Below, one piece after another: positions 27,568 through 35,634 of a stretch of 64,000 nt of DNA (positions are counted from its first letter, which is position 1; each line of letters opens with the position of its first letter). The translations under genes were made by a program, and so were the position numbers. Source of the DNA: Polyangiaceae bacterium (lineage in GTDB: Bacteria; Myxococcota_A; Polyangia; Polyangiales; Polyangiaceae); the NCBI GenBank assembly GCA_025937835.1, contig JAICQO010000015.1, forward strand, positions 1 through 64,000, read 5' to 3'. The notes below the pieces were generated by a model. The model did no database searches. It was not told the origin of the DNA and saw only the letters and a list, made by a program, of their open reading frames with translations.

Positions 27568-28113
27568 GTGTTGCGGGCAATTCGCGGCGAGCGGAGCGCA
27601 GTGGAGGAGCTCGCAGCGTACCTGGGGCCCGTGATCCAAGCGCGCCTGGCAGGCGCGCTGTGGCGGAGCCGCGGTCCGGACCTGCCACTGCGTGAGGACG
27701 TGAGCCTGCACGCGCACCAGGTGTTCGCGGCGCTGTTCGCCGGCGGCTCTCGCCTGCTTCGGAGCTGGAAACCGGAGCGTCGCCAACCGCTGCGGAGCTT
27801 CGTCGTCGACGTCTCCAACCTGTCGAGCTCGACCGACGCCGAGGAAGCGCTGCTCGAGCGCTACACACTCGGCGAGCTCACTCCTGCCGATCGACGCGAG
27901 CTCGAGCGACGCGCCTCGAGTGATCGCGACTTCGGAAGCCGCGTCGAGCTGTACCGTCCGCTCGACACCTACGAGCGGCGCGTGCTCGCCGCGCGGGTCT
28001 TCCGAGAAAGCAGCGCACCGAAGACCCGGCGGCGGCCGCTGCTGTTCACGATTGGCGCCCTGGCGAGCGCGGCGCTCGGGGTCGGGGTGATCGCGCGGGG
28101 GTGTCGGCGGTAA
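27568..28113 (+). CDS. Small protein with a C-terminal TM helix, unknown function (sigma/anti-sigma-like layout)
   Basis: A 181-residue protein from GTG; an in-frame stop 33 nt upstream limits extension. The N-terminus (LRAIRGERSAVEELAAYL) resembles helix 1 of ECF sigma factors, but no complete region 2 or 4 is seen. The middle is charged and helical, including LLERYTLGELTPADRREL, a pattern found in anti-sigma or zinc-finger-type regulators. One TM helix near residues 156-174 would anchor it. A sigma-regulating role is only a guess from this layout. Confidence 0.6.
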   Translation: MLRAIRGERSAVEELAAYLGPVIQARLAGALWRSRGPDLPLREDVSLHAHQVFAALFAGGSRLLRSWKPERRQPLRSFVVDVSNLSSSTDAEEALLERYTLGELTPADRRELERRASSDRDFGSRVELYRPLDTYERRVLAARVFRESSAPKTRRRPLLFTIGALASAALGVGVIARGCRR

Positions 28114-28114
28114 T

Positions 28115-28142
28115 TGGCCGACAGCCGACAGCCGTCAGCCGG
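28115..28142. repeat. Heptamer repeat tract after a gene end
   Basis: Reading the minus strand, units of the form GGCTGAC GGCTGTC GGCTGTC GGCC stand directly after the stop of the preceding gene and before the stop of the convergent one. The same GGCTNNC unit recurs after the enoyl-CoA hydratase gene at about 49.3 kb. Confidence 0.7.
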
Positions 28143-28145
28143 AGA

Positions 28146-29129
28146 CTAAGGGGTCGGAGGCCTGCGCGATGGGCCGACCACGATCACGTCGCGGGGGGGC
28201 TCCTCGACGCCGGCGCGCATTTCGATGCGCACGCCACGGCAGTCGCGGACGAGCAGTTGCGGGGCCACGACCTCGCGCGCGCACTCGGCCGCCGGCAGCC
28301 GCGCTTCGAGCACGTTCTCGAGCACCTGCGCCGAGCGCGCGAGGGCATCGACGCGCGCCGACAGGCTTTGCTCCGAGACGGCGCGCCGCTCGACGGCCTC
28401 CCCGAGCCGGCTCCAGAGCTCGGGCCCCGCGAGCTCCGCGTCCACGATTCGCCCGGCGTAGAGCCGGATCGAGAGCTCGAGCGCCAGGTCACGCGCCACG
28501 AACTGCGACTGACCCGGTACTGCGTACGAGAGCAAGAAGGTCTTCGAGCAGCGATCCGTCGCGCATTCGAGCTTGCCCGAAGCGTCCTTGAACTCGGAGA
28601 GCAGCGCGGGCTCGCCCTCGGCGATCGGCTTGCCGAACGAGCGCAGCGTCGAAAGCCGCTTCACGAGCTCCGAGAGCTGCCGCACGAACGCCTGGCGCGT
28701 CTCGGTCGCGTCCCCGAGCTCACGCGCGACCCGTGACAGCCGCTCCGCTTCGCGCTGCGCGTCGCGGTTCTGATAACCCTGGTAGATCTCGAGCTCGGTC
28801 AGACGCGCCTGAACGTCGGCCGCGCGCGGTCCGTCCGGCAACGCCGTCAGGTATGCGCGGAGCATGCTGGGACGATCGTGCGCGCGCTTCACGTAGCGCT
28901 GTTCGGCGCCGGGAAACCAGCCGGCCACCTCTTCGCGGTAGCGCCCGTCCGGGTGGTCTTTGAGGTAGCGGTTGGCGGCGCCGAGCCGGTCGAGCTCGGT
29001 CTCCGCGACGCGCGTCTTCCGGTACGCGACGTAGTCGCTGCGGCTACCGACCAGGCGGCTGCCCACGGCGCACGCCGGCGCCGTCGCGAGCAGCACGACG
29101 CACAGGCCCCACGAAAAGCAGCGCGTCAC
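28146..29129 (-). CDS. Putative lipoprotein, coiled-coil rich, unknown function
   Basis: A 327-residue protein. The GTG start overlaps the preceding stop (GTGA) and leads into a signal peptide with lipobox TAPAC. The mature protein is mostly helical and charged, with long Arg/Glu-rich stretches (about residues 95-155), and ends in VIVVGPSRRPPTP. Four or five cysteines are spread through the C-terminal half. It is the last of four overlapping genes that begin with pepP. No family is recognised. Confidence 0.72.
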   Translation of the reverse strand: MTRCFSWGLCVVLLATAPACAVGSRLVGSRSDYVAYRKTRVAETELDRLGAANRYLKDHPDGRYREEVAGWFPGAEQRYVKRAHDRPSMLRAYLTALPDGPRAADVQARLTELEIYQGYQNRDAQREAERLSRVARELGDATETRQAFVRQLSELVKRLSTLRSFGKPIAEGEPALLSEFKDASGKLECATDRCSKTFLLSYAVPGQSQFVARDLALELSIRLYAGRIVDAELAGPELWSRLGEAVERRAVSEQSLSARVDALARSAQVLENVLEARLPAAECAREVVAPQLLVRDCRGVRIEMRAGVEEPPRDVIVVGPSRRPPTP

Positions 29130-29515
29130 CCGCCACCTCGCGGGCAGAAGTTGCACTCCGTGGGTGTCTCGGGAGAATCGTCGCGCAAGAAGCTGCGGTA
29201 CTCGTCGCAGTCGGCGTCCAACAGCGCGCGGATGCACACGTCGCCGTCGTGCTCGACGGGATCGCAGCCGCGCGGCAGCTCGCCGGCCGGCGCCTCGTAG
29301 TCGCAAGCGACCTCGCAGGCCCGCGTGTGGACGTCGCACTCCCGACAGCGCGAGCAGTCGAGCGCCTTCTTCGATTCGAAGAAAGCCGGGCCGTCGAGGG
29401 ACACCGGATCCTTGCCGCAGCCGCCGCCGTCTCCGGGCACGGGCGCCGCGCAGAACGCGATCACGTAGGCCGCGAACCCGACGCGCAGCACGATCCTCCG
29501 AAGCTCGTGCGTCAT
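29126..29515 (-). CDS. Cysteine-rich exported small protein, unknown function
   Basis: A 129-residue protein. The ATG overlaps the upstream stop (ATGA). An N-terminal hydrophobic segment (about 9-24) is followed by a mature part of about 105 residues with about a dozen cysteines, including SRCRECD and ECNFCP. Disulfide-bonded folding in the periplasm or on the surface is likely; the CxxC pairs could instead bind metal. The gene is coupled on both sides to genes for an exported beta-barrel-like protein and a lipoprotein, so they probably act together in the envelope. Confidence 0.72.
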   Translation of the reverse strand: MTHELRRIVLRVGFAAYVIAFCAAPVPGDGGGCGKDPVSLDGPAFFESKKALDCSRCRECDVHTRACEVACDYEAPAGELPRGCDPVEHDGDVCIRALLDADCDEYRSFLRDDSPETPTECNFCPRGGG

Positions 29516-30114
29516 GGCAGCACCTCGTACTCGAACCAGGCACCGAGTTGCAGCGACGCGATCGGGACCACGCTCGGGTCGCGCTCCCAGGTCGCGGCGC
29601 CGAAAAACAAACTGCCCACGAGCTCGGCGCTGATGCCGGTGCCCGCGGTCACGAACCACACCGCCCCGCCGCCGAGCTCGAGACCGCCGGACAGATCCGG
29701 CTCGAACACGACGGGCGTGCCGGCGCGCGCGAACCCGAGCAGGTCGTCGTGGAACGGATAGAGGATCACGTACGACGGCGTCAGCACTTGCTGGCTCACG
29801 CCCTCGATCGCGATCGACAGGCGCAGGGCGGCCCCGTGGCGCAGGCCGAGCGGATCGCCGAACGCCGCGCCAGCGCCGAGATCGAGGTAGCTCGCCGTGA
29901 GCGACAAGCTGTCGGCGTCGTCGCCGAGCTGCGTCTCGAGCCGGAAGGGGTTGTTGAAGCGCATGCCGCGGCCCAGCGCGAGCCCCGCGAACGGCTCGAC
30001 ATACAGCGCCTTCTCGCGACTCGAGCTGCCGACCTGCTTCGGCTGCGCGAGCGCGCTCGGCGCGACCAGCGAAACCAGGACGCAGAGCAGCGAGGGTGGG
30101 CTCAGCCGGCGCAC
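29512..30114 (-). CDS. Outer-membrane beta-barrel-like protein, unknown function
   Basis: A 200-residue protein with a signal peptide (LLCVLVSLVAPSALA, then QPKQV). The mature part consists of short amphipathic strands with alternating small and aromatic residues, as in small outer-membrane barrels (AGLALGRGMRF, LSLTASYLDLGAGAAFG, GAWFEYEVLP). It overlaps the 3' end of pepP by 13 nt and the next gene by 4 nt. Substrate and function unknown. Confidence 0.75.
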   Translation of the reverse strand: MRRLSPPSLLCVLVSLVAPSALAQPKQVGSSSREKALYVEPFAGLALGRGMRFNNPFRLETQLGDDADSLSLTASYLDLGAGAAFGDPLGLRHGAALRLSIAIEGVSQQVLTPSYVILYPFHDDLLGFARAGTPVVFEPDLSGGLELGGGAVWFVTAGTGISAELVGSLFFGAATWERDPSVVPIASLQLGAWFEYEVLP

Positions 30115-31394
30115 GCGCGCTCGACCTCGTCCACGGTTTTGGGTACGGCGTCGCTGATCACGACCGGGCCCTCGGGGCTCACCAGCACGTCGTCCTCGAT
30201 CCGGACGCCGATCCCGCGGAAGCGCGGGTCCACCTCGGCGTCGGCGCTCACGTAGATCCCGGGCTCGACCGTCAGCACCATGCCGGCCTCGAGCTTGCGC
30301 GGCGCGCCATCCTTGAAGTAGCGACCGACGTCGTGCACGTCCATCCCCAGCCAGTGGCTGGTGCGGTGCATGTAGAAGCGCTTGTATCGGCCGTCGGCGA
30401 TCGCGGCGTCACGCGGGCCGTCGATCAGCCCGAGCGCGATCAAGCCGTCGACGATCACCTCGAGCGCGGCGCGGTGGACCTCGTCGAGCGTGCCGCCGAC
30501 CCGCGTCTTCTCGATCGCGGCGAGCTGCGAGTCGAGCACGACCTGGTACACGTCGCGCTGCGGGGGCGAGAAGCGCTTGTCCGCCGGGAACGTCCGCGTC
30601 ACGTCGGACGCGTAGTACCCGTACTCGCACCCGGCATCCACGAGCACCAGATCGCCGGGCTCGATGCGGCGGTCGTTGCGGCGGTGGTGCAGGATCGTCG
30701 CGTTCGGGCCGGACCCCACGATCGGCGAATAAGCCGGGCGCTCGGCCCCCCGTGCCCGAAACGTGCGTCGGAGCAGCCCCTCGAGCTCGTATTCGTACAT
30801 CCCGGCCCGCGTGGTCCGCATCAGCTCGATGTGCGCCTCTGCGGTAATCGCCGCCGCCTCGCGCATCAGCTCGAGCTCGGTCGCGTCCTTCTTCAAGCGC
30901 ATCTCGTGGAGCACCACGTCGGGCTCGACCAGACTGGTCGGCCACTCGAGACCGAGCCGCGCCCGGCGCCGCAGCGTGGCCAGCGCCTTGTGCACTTGCG
31001 CGTCGGCAGCCGGCTCTGCACCCACACGGTAGAAGAGGCGCGGCAAGGAGCCGAGCAAGTCGGGCAAGCGCTCGTGGAGCTCGTCGATCGGGTAGGCGGC
31101 GTCCGCGCCGAAGTCGCGCGTCGCTCCGTCGATCCCCGCGCGCGGCCCGTCCCAGGTCTCGCGCTCGGGGTTGCGGGGGCGGACGAACAGCACGAAATGC
31201 GGAGCCGTCGACTTCAGCACCAGCACGCTTTCGGGCTCGTCGAACCCGGTCAGGTAGTAAAAATCGGAGTCTTGACGGTACTCGTGCTCGACGTCGTTGT
31301 TACGCAGCGCTACGGGTGCGGAAAACAACACCAGCGCGCCGGGCTCGATGGCGTGCAGCACCCGCTCGCGTCGCTCCTTGAATCGTTCCGCCAT
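30102..31394 (-). CDS. pepP: Xaa-Pro aminopeptidase (M24B, PepP type)
   Basis: A 430-residue enzyme with the aminopeptidase-P N-terminal domain (SAPVALRNNDVEHEYRQDS, then FYYLTGF) and the pita-bread catalytic domain. Its five metal ligands can be seen: two Asp in LVDAGCEYGYYASDVTRTFP, His in HRTSHWLGMDVHDVG, Glu in LTVEPGIYV and Glu in GVRIEDDVLV. It removes an N-terminal residue from peptides with Pro in position 2, in the cytoplasm with two Mn ions. It starts a four-gene overlapping operon otherwise made of envelope proteins of unknown function. Confidence 0.95.
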   Translation of the reverse strand: MAERFKERRERVLHAIEPGALVLFSAPVALRNNDVEHEYRQDSDFYYLTGFDEPESVLVLKSTAPHFVLFVRPRNPERETWDGPRAGIDGATRDFGADAAYPIDELHERLPDLLGSLPRLFYRVGAEPAADAQVHKALATLRRRARLGLEWPTSLVEPDVVLHEMRLKKDATELELMREAAAITAEAHIELMRTTRAGMYEYELEGLLRRTFRARGAERPAYSPIVGSGPNATILHHRRNDRRIEPGDLVLVDAGCEYGYYASDVTRTFPADKRFSPPQRDVYQVVLDSQLAAIEKTRVGGTLDEVHRAALEVIVDGLIALGLIDGPRDAAIADGRYKRFYMHRTSHWLGMDVHDVGRYFKDGAPRKLEAGMVLTVEPGIYVSADAEVDPRFRGIGVRIEDDVLVSPEGPVVISDAVPKTVDEVERACAG

Positions 31395-31468
31395 TGCCGC
31401 TCAGTTCTAACACCAAACCGCCGCCGCCGTTTGACGCGGGGCACGGCCCACGGTACGAACCTGACTCC

Positions 31469-31972
31469 GTGACGACGGAACGCCCGCCCGAATCCGACGA
31501 GCGCGATCGGGAGCAGAGGCGCCTCGAACGCCTGATACCCGAGCTCGTGAAACGCGTGCTCGAGGCCGGCTACGAGAAGATCACCGAGGGCCCCGAGAGC
31601 GTGCGGCACCTGGTCTCGGAGCTGAAGCTCCCCAAAGAGGCGCTCGGGCTGTTGCTCTCTCAGATCGACGAGACGAAGAACGGCCTCTACCGCGCCGTGG
31701 CGCGCGAGGTGCGCGACTTCCTCGACCACTCGAACCTCGCCGAAGAGCTGGCGCGGGCATTGACTGCGCTGTCGTTCGAGATCAAGACCGAGGTCCGCTT
31801 CATCCCCAACGATTCGCGGGTCCGCCCGTCGCCCGAGGTTCGCACCAAGGTCAACGTGCGCCGCGAACGTGTGTCCCAGCCGCCGCCCGAGCCCGCGCCC
31901 CCGAGCGAGCAGCCATCCTCTTCTTCACCTTCTTCAGATAACGATCGTACGGCGCCGGTAGTGGAGTCTTAG
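31469..31972 (+). CDS. Hypothetical protein with helical core and Pro/Ser-rich tail
   Basis: About 167 residues from the GTG (a TTG 75 nt upstream is possible but would overlap the pepP start). A charged helical core (about 20-115, RLERLIPELVKRVLEAGYEKI) has a phasin- or coiled-coil-like pattern, followed by a basic patch with KVNVRRER and a Pro/Ser-rich disordered tail. No known family. It ends 2 nt before the zinc-ribbon gene, so the two are one operon. Confidence 0.7.
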   Translation: MTTERPPESDERDREQRRLERLIPELVKRVLEAGYEKITEGPESVRHLVSELKLPKEALGLLLSQIDETKNGLYRAVAREVRDFLDHSNLAEELARALTALSFEIKTEVRFIPNDSRVRPSPEVRTKVNVRRERVSQPPPEPAPPSEQPSSSSPSSDNDRTAPVVES

Positions 31973-31974
31973 AC

Positions 31975-32436
31975 GTGAAAGCTTTGTCCGCAGGGAAAGA
32001 AATCGATTCTTGGTGCACCAAGTGCCGGCTCGAGCTCGGGCACCGGATCGTGGCCATGGTGGGAGGCGCCCCGAAGCGGGTGATCTGTCTCACCTGCGGC
32101 TCCGAACACAACTATCGCGCCGTCAAGTCGGACGCCCGCTCGAGCGTGGCTCGCCCCCGTGGCGAAGCCGCGCCGCGCTCCCAGGCCCCGGCCGGGATCC
32201 GCGCGGCCAACCGCGCGCGCGCCGAACAAGAGCGCTACGACGGCTGGGCCTCGCGCGCGCTCGGCAAGCCGAACGACGCTTTCGCGAAGTACTCGATGGA
32301 GCGCACCTTCCGTCAGGGCGAGCTGATCCTCCACCCCAAGTTCGGCGAGGGCTACGTCGATCAGGTGCTGGAAGGCGGCAAGGTCAACGTGATGTTCCGC
32401 GACGGGCCGAAGGTGCTCGCCCACCGCCACGGCTAG
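31975..32436 (+). CDS. Zinc-ribbon protein with a C-terminal beta domain, unknown function
   Basis: A 153-residue protein. The N-terminus has a CxxC...CxxC zinc ribbon (Cys-Thr-Lys-Cys near residue 14 and Cys-Leu-Thr-Cys near 38). A basic linker of about 45 residues leads to a small C-terminal domain, RQGELILHPKFGEGYVDQV..NVMFRDGPKVLAH, which resembles the KOW/Tudor-like ends of some helicases and CarD-like proteins. Nucleic-acid binding is therefore likely but unproven. The last 53 nt overlap the 3' end of the convergent rluB-type gene. Confidence 0.75.
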   Translation: MKALSAGKEIDSWCTKCRLELGHRIVAMVGGAPKRVICLTCGSEHNYRAVKSDARSSVARPRGEAAPRSQAPAGIRAANRARAEQERYDGWASRALGKPNDAFAKYSMERTFRQGELILHPKFGEGYVDQVLEGGKVNVMFRDGPKVLAHRHG

Positions 32437-33460
32437 CGACCGACGCGCTGGCTTGGTTTTCGCGTCGCCCGCTGGTTTTCGGCTTGGGCTTCGCTTTCCC
32501 TCCAGTCCGCTGCTCACGGGATTCAGCTGATCGCGCGCCGCCACGGCTGAACGCCGATCGGTCACCGCGCGCCGGGCGATCCGCCACGGGTCGGTCGGCT
32601 CGCGGATAACCCTCGCCCGTGGAGCGCTCGGGCCGTCTCGTGCGCTCGGGCTTTTGCCGGCGCTCGGGTCGCTCGGGTCGCTCGTGGCGGTCGCGCGCCG
32701 TGCGCTCGGGCGGCGGCGCCGGTGCGTGCACGCGCTTCGGAACGCCGTAGGTCTTCTTCAACGTGACGAGCTCGTCCTTGCTGAGCGGGCGCCACTCACC
32801 GGGGCGCAGGCCCTCGGTCGTGATGCCCGCGTGCGAGAGGCGCGAAAGCCGCAGCACCGGGTGCCCGGCTTCGTCGCCGAGCCGCCGCACCTGGCGGTTC
32901 TTGCCCTCGCGCAGGATGATCGAGATCCAGGTCTTGTCGCCCTCGACACGCAGCAGGCGCACGTCCGCGGGTTGAGTGCGGCGCCCGTCGATCTCGATGC
33001 TCTCGGCGAAGCGCGCGAGCTTGCTCTCGTCGAGCACGCCGCGAACCTTGGCCACGTATTCCTTCGGCACCTTGCCGCGCGGGTGCTGGAGCTCGAGCGC
33101 GAAGTCGCCGTCGTTGGTGAGCAGCAGCGCTCCGCTCGTGTGATAGTCGAGCCGCCCGACCGGCACGACGCGGGCGCCCGCGTTCCGGACCAGCTCCTTG
33201 ATCGTCTTCCTGCCCTCGGGATCGTCGAGGGTGCACATCACCCCGCGGGGCTTGTTGAGGATCAGGTAGACCAGAGACTCCGAGACGATCTTGCGTCCGT
33301 CCACCTCGACGCGCTGGCGACGGCCGTCGGCGCGGACCCCGAGCTCGCGCACGACCTTGCCGTCGACGCTGACCCGCCCTTCGACGATCAGCTGTTCGGC
33401 GGCGCGGCGCGAGGCGATGCCGGCGCGCGCGAGTAACTTCTGCAGACGTTCTTGGGCCAT
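32384..33460 (-). CDS. rluB: 23S rRNA pseudouridine synthase, RluB/RsuA family, with long basic disordered tail
   Basis: A 358-residue protein. The S4-like RNA-binding domain (RLQKLLARAGIASRRAAEQL) is at the N-terminus; the catalytic domain has GRLDYHTSG with nucleophile Asp105, NKPRGVMCT, and KNRQVRRL. Family function: isomerise a specific uridine (in RluB, U2605) in 23S rRNA. After about residue 245 the chain becomes a tail of about 110 residues rich in Arg, Glu, Pro and Lys, much longer than E. coli RluB; it may help RNA binding. The tail coding sequence overlaps the convergent zinc-ribbon gene. Confidence 0.92.
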   Translation of the reverse strand: MAQERLQKLLARAGIASRRAAEQLIVEGRVSVDGKVVRELGVRADGRRQRVEVDGRKIVSESLVYLILNKPRGVMCTLDDPEGRKTIKELVRNAGARVVPVGRLDYHTSGALLLTNDGDFALELQHPRGKVPKEYVAKVRGVLDESKLARFAESIEIDGRRTQPADVRLLRVEGDKTWISIILREGKNRQVRRLGDEAGHPVLRLSRLSHAGITTEGLRPGEWRPLSKDELVTLKKTYGVPKRVHAPAPPPERTARDRHERPERPERRQKPERTRRPERSTGEGYPRADRPVADRPARGDRSAFSRGGARSAESREQRTGGKAKPKPKTSGRRENQASASVASRGGGRAPSARRGTSR

Positions 33461-33484
33461 GGCGTGGCCCTGCTGCTACCACGC

Positions 33485-34276
33485 TCAGGGCGTCTTGGGG
33501 GCCGCGCCGCCGGCACCAGCGGCGTTCGAGGCTTTGCCCGGGGCGCCGCCGCGTCCTCCGACACCACCCTGACCGCCCGTGGCCACGGCGTACTCGCCTT
33601 CGGGAGCGGTCACGGGCGCGCGGTTGCGCTCCGCTTCCTCCGCTTCGCGGCGCTCGCGCTCGTTCTGCTGCCGCATCAAGATCTCGTCGCGATCCCAGCG
33701 ATCGACGTGTCCGTCGAAATCGAGATCGACGCCGAGGCGCTGGAGCTGGCCCTCCGAGTAAATCTCCCAGACGTCGGGCTTGCCGTCGAAGTTGGTGTCG
33801 CGCTGGGCGCGGCTCAGCTTGCCGGCGACGTACAGGCGCGTCTCGTCGGGCGTCCCGCGGCGGGCGTTGTCGATCTGGATCTTGGACATGCGGCCGCGCG
33901 AGAACGTGATCCAGGTGTCGATGCTGCCGTCGTAGTCCGAATCGGCGAGCTCGTTCAGCGCTTCACCGCGATCGTTGTACGTGCGCACGACGTCCTTCAC
34001 GCCGTCGAGGTTCGTGTCCGCCTCACGGCACAAGAGGACGCGCTTCCGATTCTCCCCCTCCCCGACGATGCCGTAAACGCGGCGCACGCTCGGGAACTGC
34101 GCGCTCGGACCCTTGGTCTCGGACACTTCGCGATCGGGGCGGCTGATGTACGCGCAGCGAGATGCGTCGTCGTCCGGCAGGCCCTGGACCTCGCCGAGCG
34201 CACTGACAGGCTCCTTTTTCGAGCCGCCGCAGCCGAGGAGCAGCAAGCACGTCGCGAGCGCAGTGCGGAAGTTCAA
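33485..34276 (-). CDS. Lipoprotein with EF-hand-like calcium-binding repeats (paralogue 2)
   Basis: About 263 residues. The TTG start overlaps the upstream stop (TTGA); a short signal peptide ends in lipobox LLLGC. The mature part has at least four DxNxDGxxD-type loops (DTNLDGVKD, DSDYDGSID, DTNFDGKPD, DLDFDGHVD), the calcium-binding pattern of EF-hand and thrombospondin type-3 repeats, spaced about 25-35 residues. A Gly/Ala-rich tail follows. It is a diverged paralogue of the gene just upstream. The two probably bind calcium on the cell surface; role unknown. Confidence 0.8.
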   Translation of the reverse strand: MNFRTALATCLLLLGCGGSKKEPVSALGEVQGLPDDDASRCAYISRPDREVSETKGPSAQFPSVRRVYGIVGEGENRKRVLLCREADTNLDGVKDVVRTYNDRGEALNELADSDYDGSIDTWITFSRGRMSKIQIDNARRGTPDETRLYVAGKLSRAQRDTNFDGKPDVWEIYSEGQLQRLGVDLDFDGHVDRWDRDEILMRQQNERERREAEEAERNRAPVTAPEGEYAVATGGQGGVGGRGGAPGKASNAAGAGGAAPKTP

Positions 34277-35070
34277 GGCGTTTTGCCTTTCACCGGGGGT
34301 GTCGCGGCCGGCGAGGCCGAGGGGGCCGCCGGCGGCGCAGGAGCGGCAGGTGCCGCTGGAGCTGCCGCCGATGCGCTCGGCGCAGCGCTGGCGGAGCCCG
34401 TGCTCGAGCCCGCCTTGCTCTGTTCGAACGTGGGCCCGACGCGCTGCCCATCGGTGCGCTCGGGCGGCACGTAGCCGGTCTCGCGACAGTAATCGACGCT
34501 GATCTCGGGATCGGGCCGGCCGTCGCGGTTGGCGTCGGCGTGGATCATCGGGCAACCGGGCTGCCGGTACTCCCACCATTGATCGACCAAGCGATCGCCG
34601 TCGGAGTCGCGCTCGGTGCGCGCCAGCCGCCCCTTCGCGTAGTACTCCCACGTGTCGAGGCGGTTGGTCATCAGCGTGGCGAGCCGCTTCTCGACCAGCT
34701 CGCCGTTCTTGAACAACGCGATCTCGTCGATCCGTCCGTCGCGATCGTAATCGCGCTCGCGGCGCCGCATGTGCAGCCCGTTGTCTTCCAGGTAGATCCA
34801 GCTGTCGGCGATGCCGTCGAAGTTCAGATCGAGCGCGCGGCACAGCTCGCGGTTGCCGATGCGCACGATCGTGACGTCGGCCTTGCCGTCGCCGTTGGCG
34901 TCGAGGCGTTCGCTGCTGTCGGACTCGACGTCGCAGTCCTCGTGAACGATCTCCGTTTCGCGTTCGACCACGACGTCGTCGGCCGAACGTGAACCCGCCT
35001 GACTACAGCCATGCTGGAAGGTTACGACCGCCAAACCCAAGAACAGAAGCTTCGTACTCGGGCTCTTCAT
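34273..35070 (-). CDS. Lipoprotein with EF-hand-like calcium-binding repeats (paralogue 1)
   Basis: 265 residues, from the ATG that begins a signal peptide with lipobox-like QHGC (longer upstream frames have no signal peptide). Repeats of the form DANGDGKAD, DLNFDGIAD, DYDRDGRID, DSDGDRLVD and DANRDGRPD are spaced through the mature part, followed by an Ala/Pro/Ser-rich linker to the C-terminus. It is followed with TTGA overlap by its paralogue and then, 24 nt further, by the rluB-type gene. The three form a likely transcription unit. Confidence 0.82.
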   Translation of the reverse strand: MKSPSTKLLFLGLAVVTFQHGCSQAGSRSADDVVVERETEIVHEDCDVESDSSERLDANGDGKADVTIVRIGNRELCRALDLNFDGIADSWIYLEDNGLHMRRRERDYDRDGRIDEIALFKNGELVEKRLATLMTNRLDTWEYYAKGRLARTERDSDGDRLVDQWWEYRQPGCPMIHADANRDGRPDPEISVDYCRETGYVPPERTDGQRVGPTFEQSKAGSSTGSASAAPSASAAAPAAPAAPAPPAAPSASPAATPPVKGKTP

Positions 35071-35343
35071 TGCCCCAACGCCGTTCTTACTCCGACGGAG
35101 CACCGAACACCACCAACGAGACCAGGCGCGCCCCCGATTGCCGAGTGGCGCGGCCGAAGGACCGACCAGCCGACCGCTCACGCGTCACGAATGCCTAACG
35201 CGGCCTCGCGAGCGCCTGAGCGATCCGACGCAAACAATCCGTAATTTATCGAAATTATTGGAGTTTTATAACCAGATACGGGGGTTTGCCGGTTGACAGT
35301 ACACGTATGGGAATCTAGTGTCACGGCTGGTACAGGCGGCCCG
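35071..35343. promoter_or_regulatory. AT-rich divergent regulatory region with consensus -35
   Basis: A strikingly AT-rich stretch (about 35227-35280, with TTATCGAAATTATTGG and TTTTATAA) in a GC-rich genome is followed by TTGACA (35293-35298, full match to the sigma-70 -35) and TAGTGT 17 bp later (35316-35321). The AT-rich part could be an UP-element or a site for a nucleoid protein. It precedes the RHH gene; the calcium-repeat lipoprotein lies in the other direction. Confidence 0.65.
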
Positions 35344-35541
35344 ATGTCGCGGAAAAAGATCTCCACCACCGTCTACATCACACCGGAGCAGAACGAGCGG
35401 CTGCACCTGTTGCACGGCCGCACCAAGGTTCCGGTGGCCGTGTACATCCGCGAAGGCATCGACCTGGTGCTGAAGCGCTACGAGCACGAGCTCCCCGGGC
35501 AGATGAGCCTCGACGCGCTGCCCAAGGCCGCGAAGAAGTAA
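35344..35541 (+). CDS. Small ribbon-helix-helix DNA-binding protein
   Basis: A 65-residue protein. The core (KKISTTVYITPEQNERLHLL..TKVPVAVYIREGIDLVL) has the RHH pattern: a beta-strand with alternating polar residues (STTVYIT) and two helices, as in CopG/Arc/MetJ dimers. The ATG is chosen because it directly begins the basic N-terminus; an upstream frame would place the promoter inside the gene. It may bind its own AT-rich promoter. No toxin gene follows, so an antitoxin role is not supported; lepA lies about 90 nt downstream. Confidence 0.82.
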   Translation: MSRKKISTTVYITPEQNERLHLLHGRTKVPVAVYIREGIDLVLKRYEHELPGQMSLDALPKAAKK

Positions 35542-35634
35542 CCCGCGCCCCCGGCGGGCAGCCGCGGCCTCTGCCGTCGTCCGAGCGCGTCATGCTACAC
35601 CCCGCGCCCGCCTGTCGCGCGGGCCGTGCCTTCG

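Noticed and set aside
35344-35541. Antitoxin of a toxin-antitoxin pair
   Set aside because: No small toxin-like gene (RelE, PIN, MazF) lies on either side; the neighbours are lepA and a divergent lipoprotein gene.
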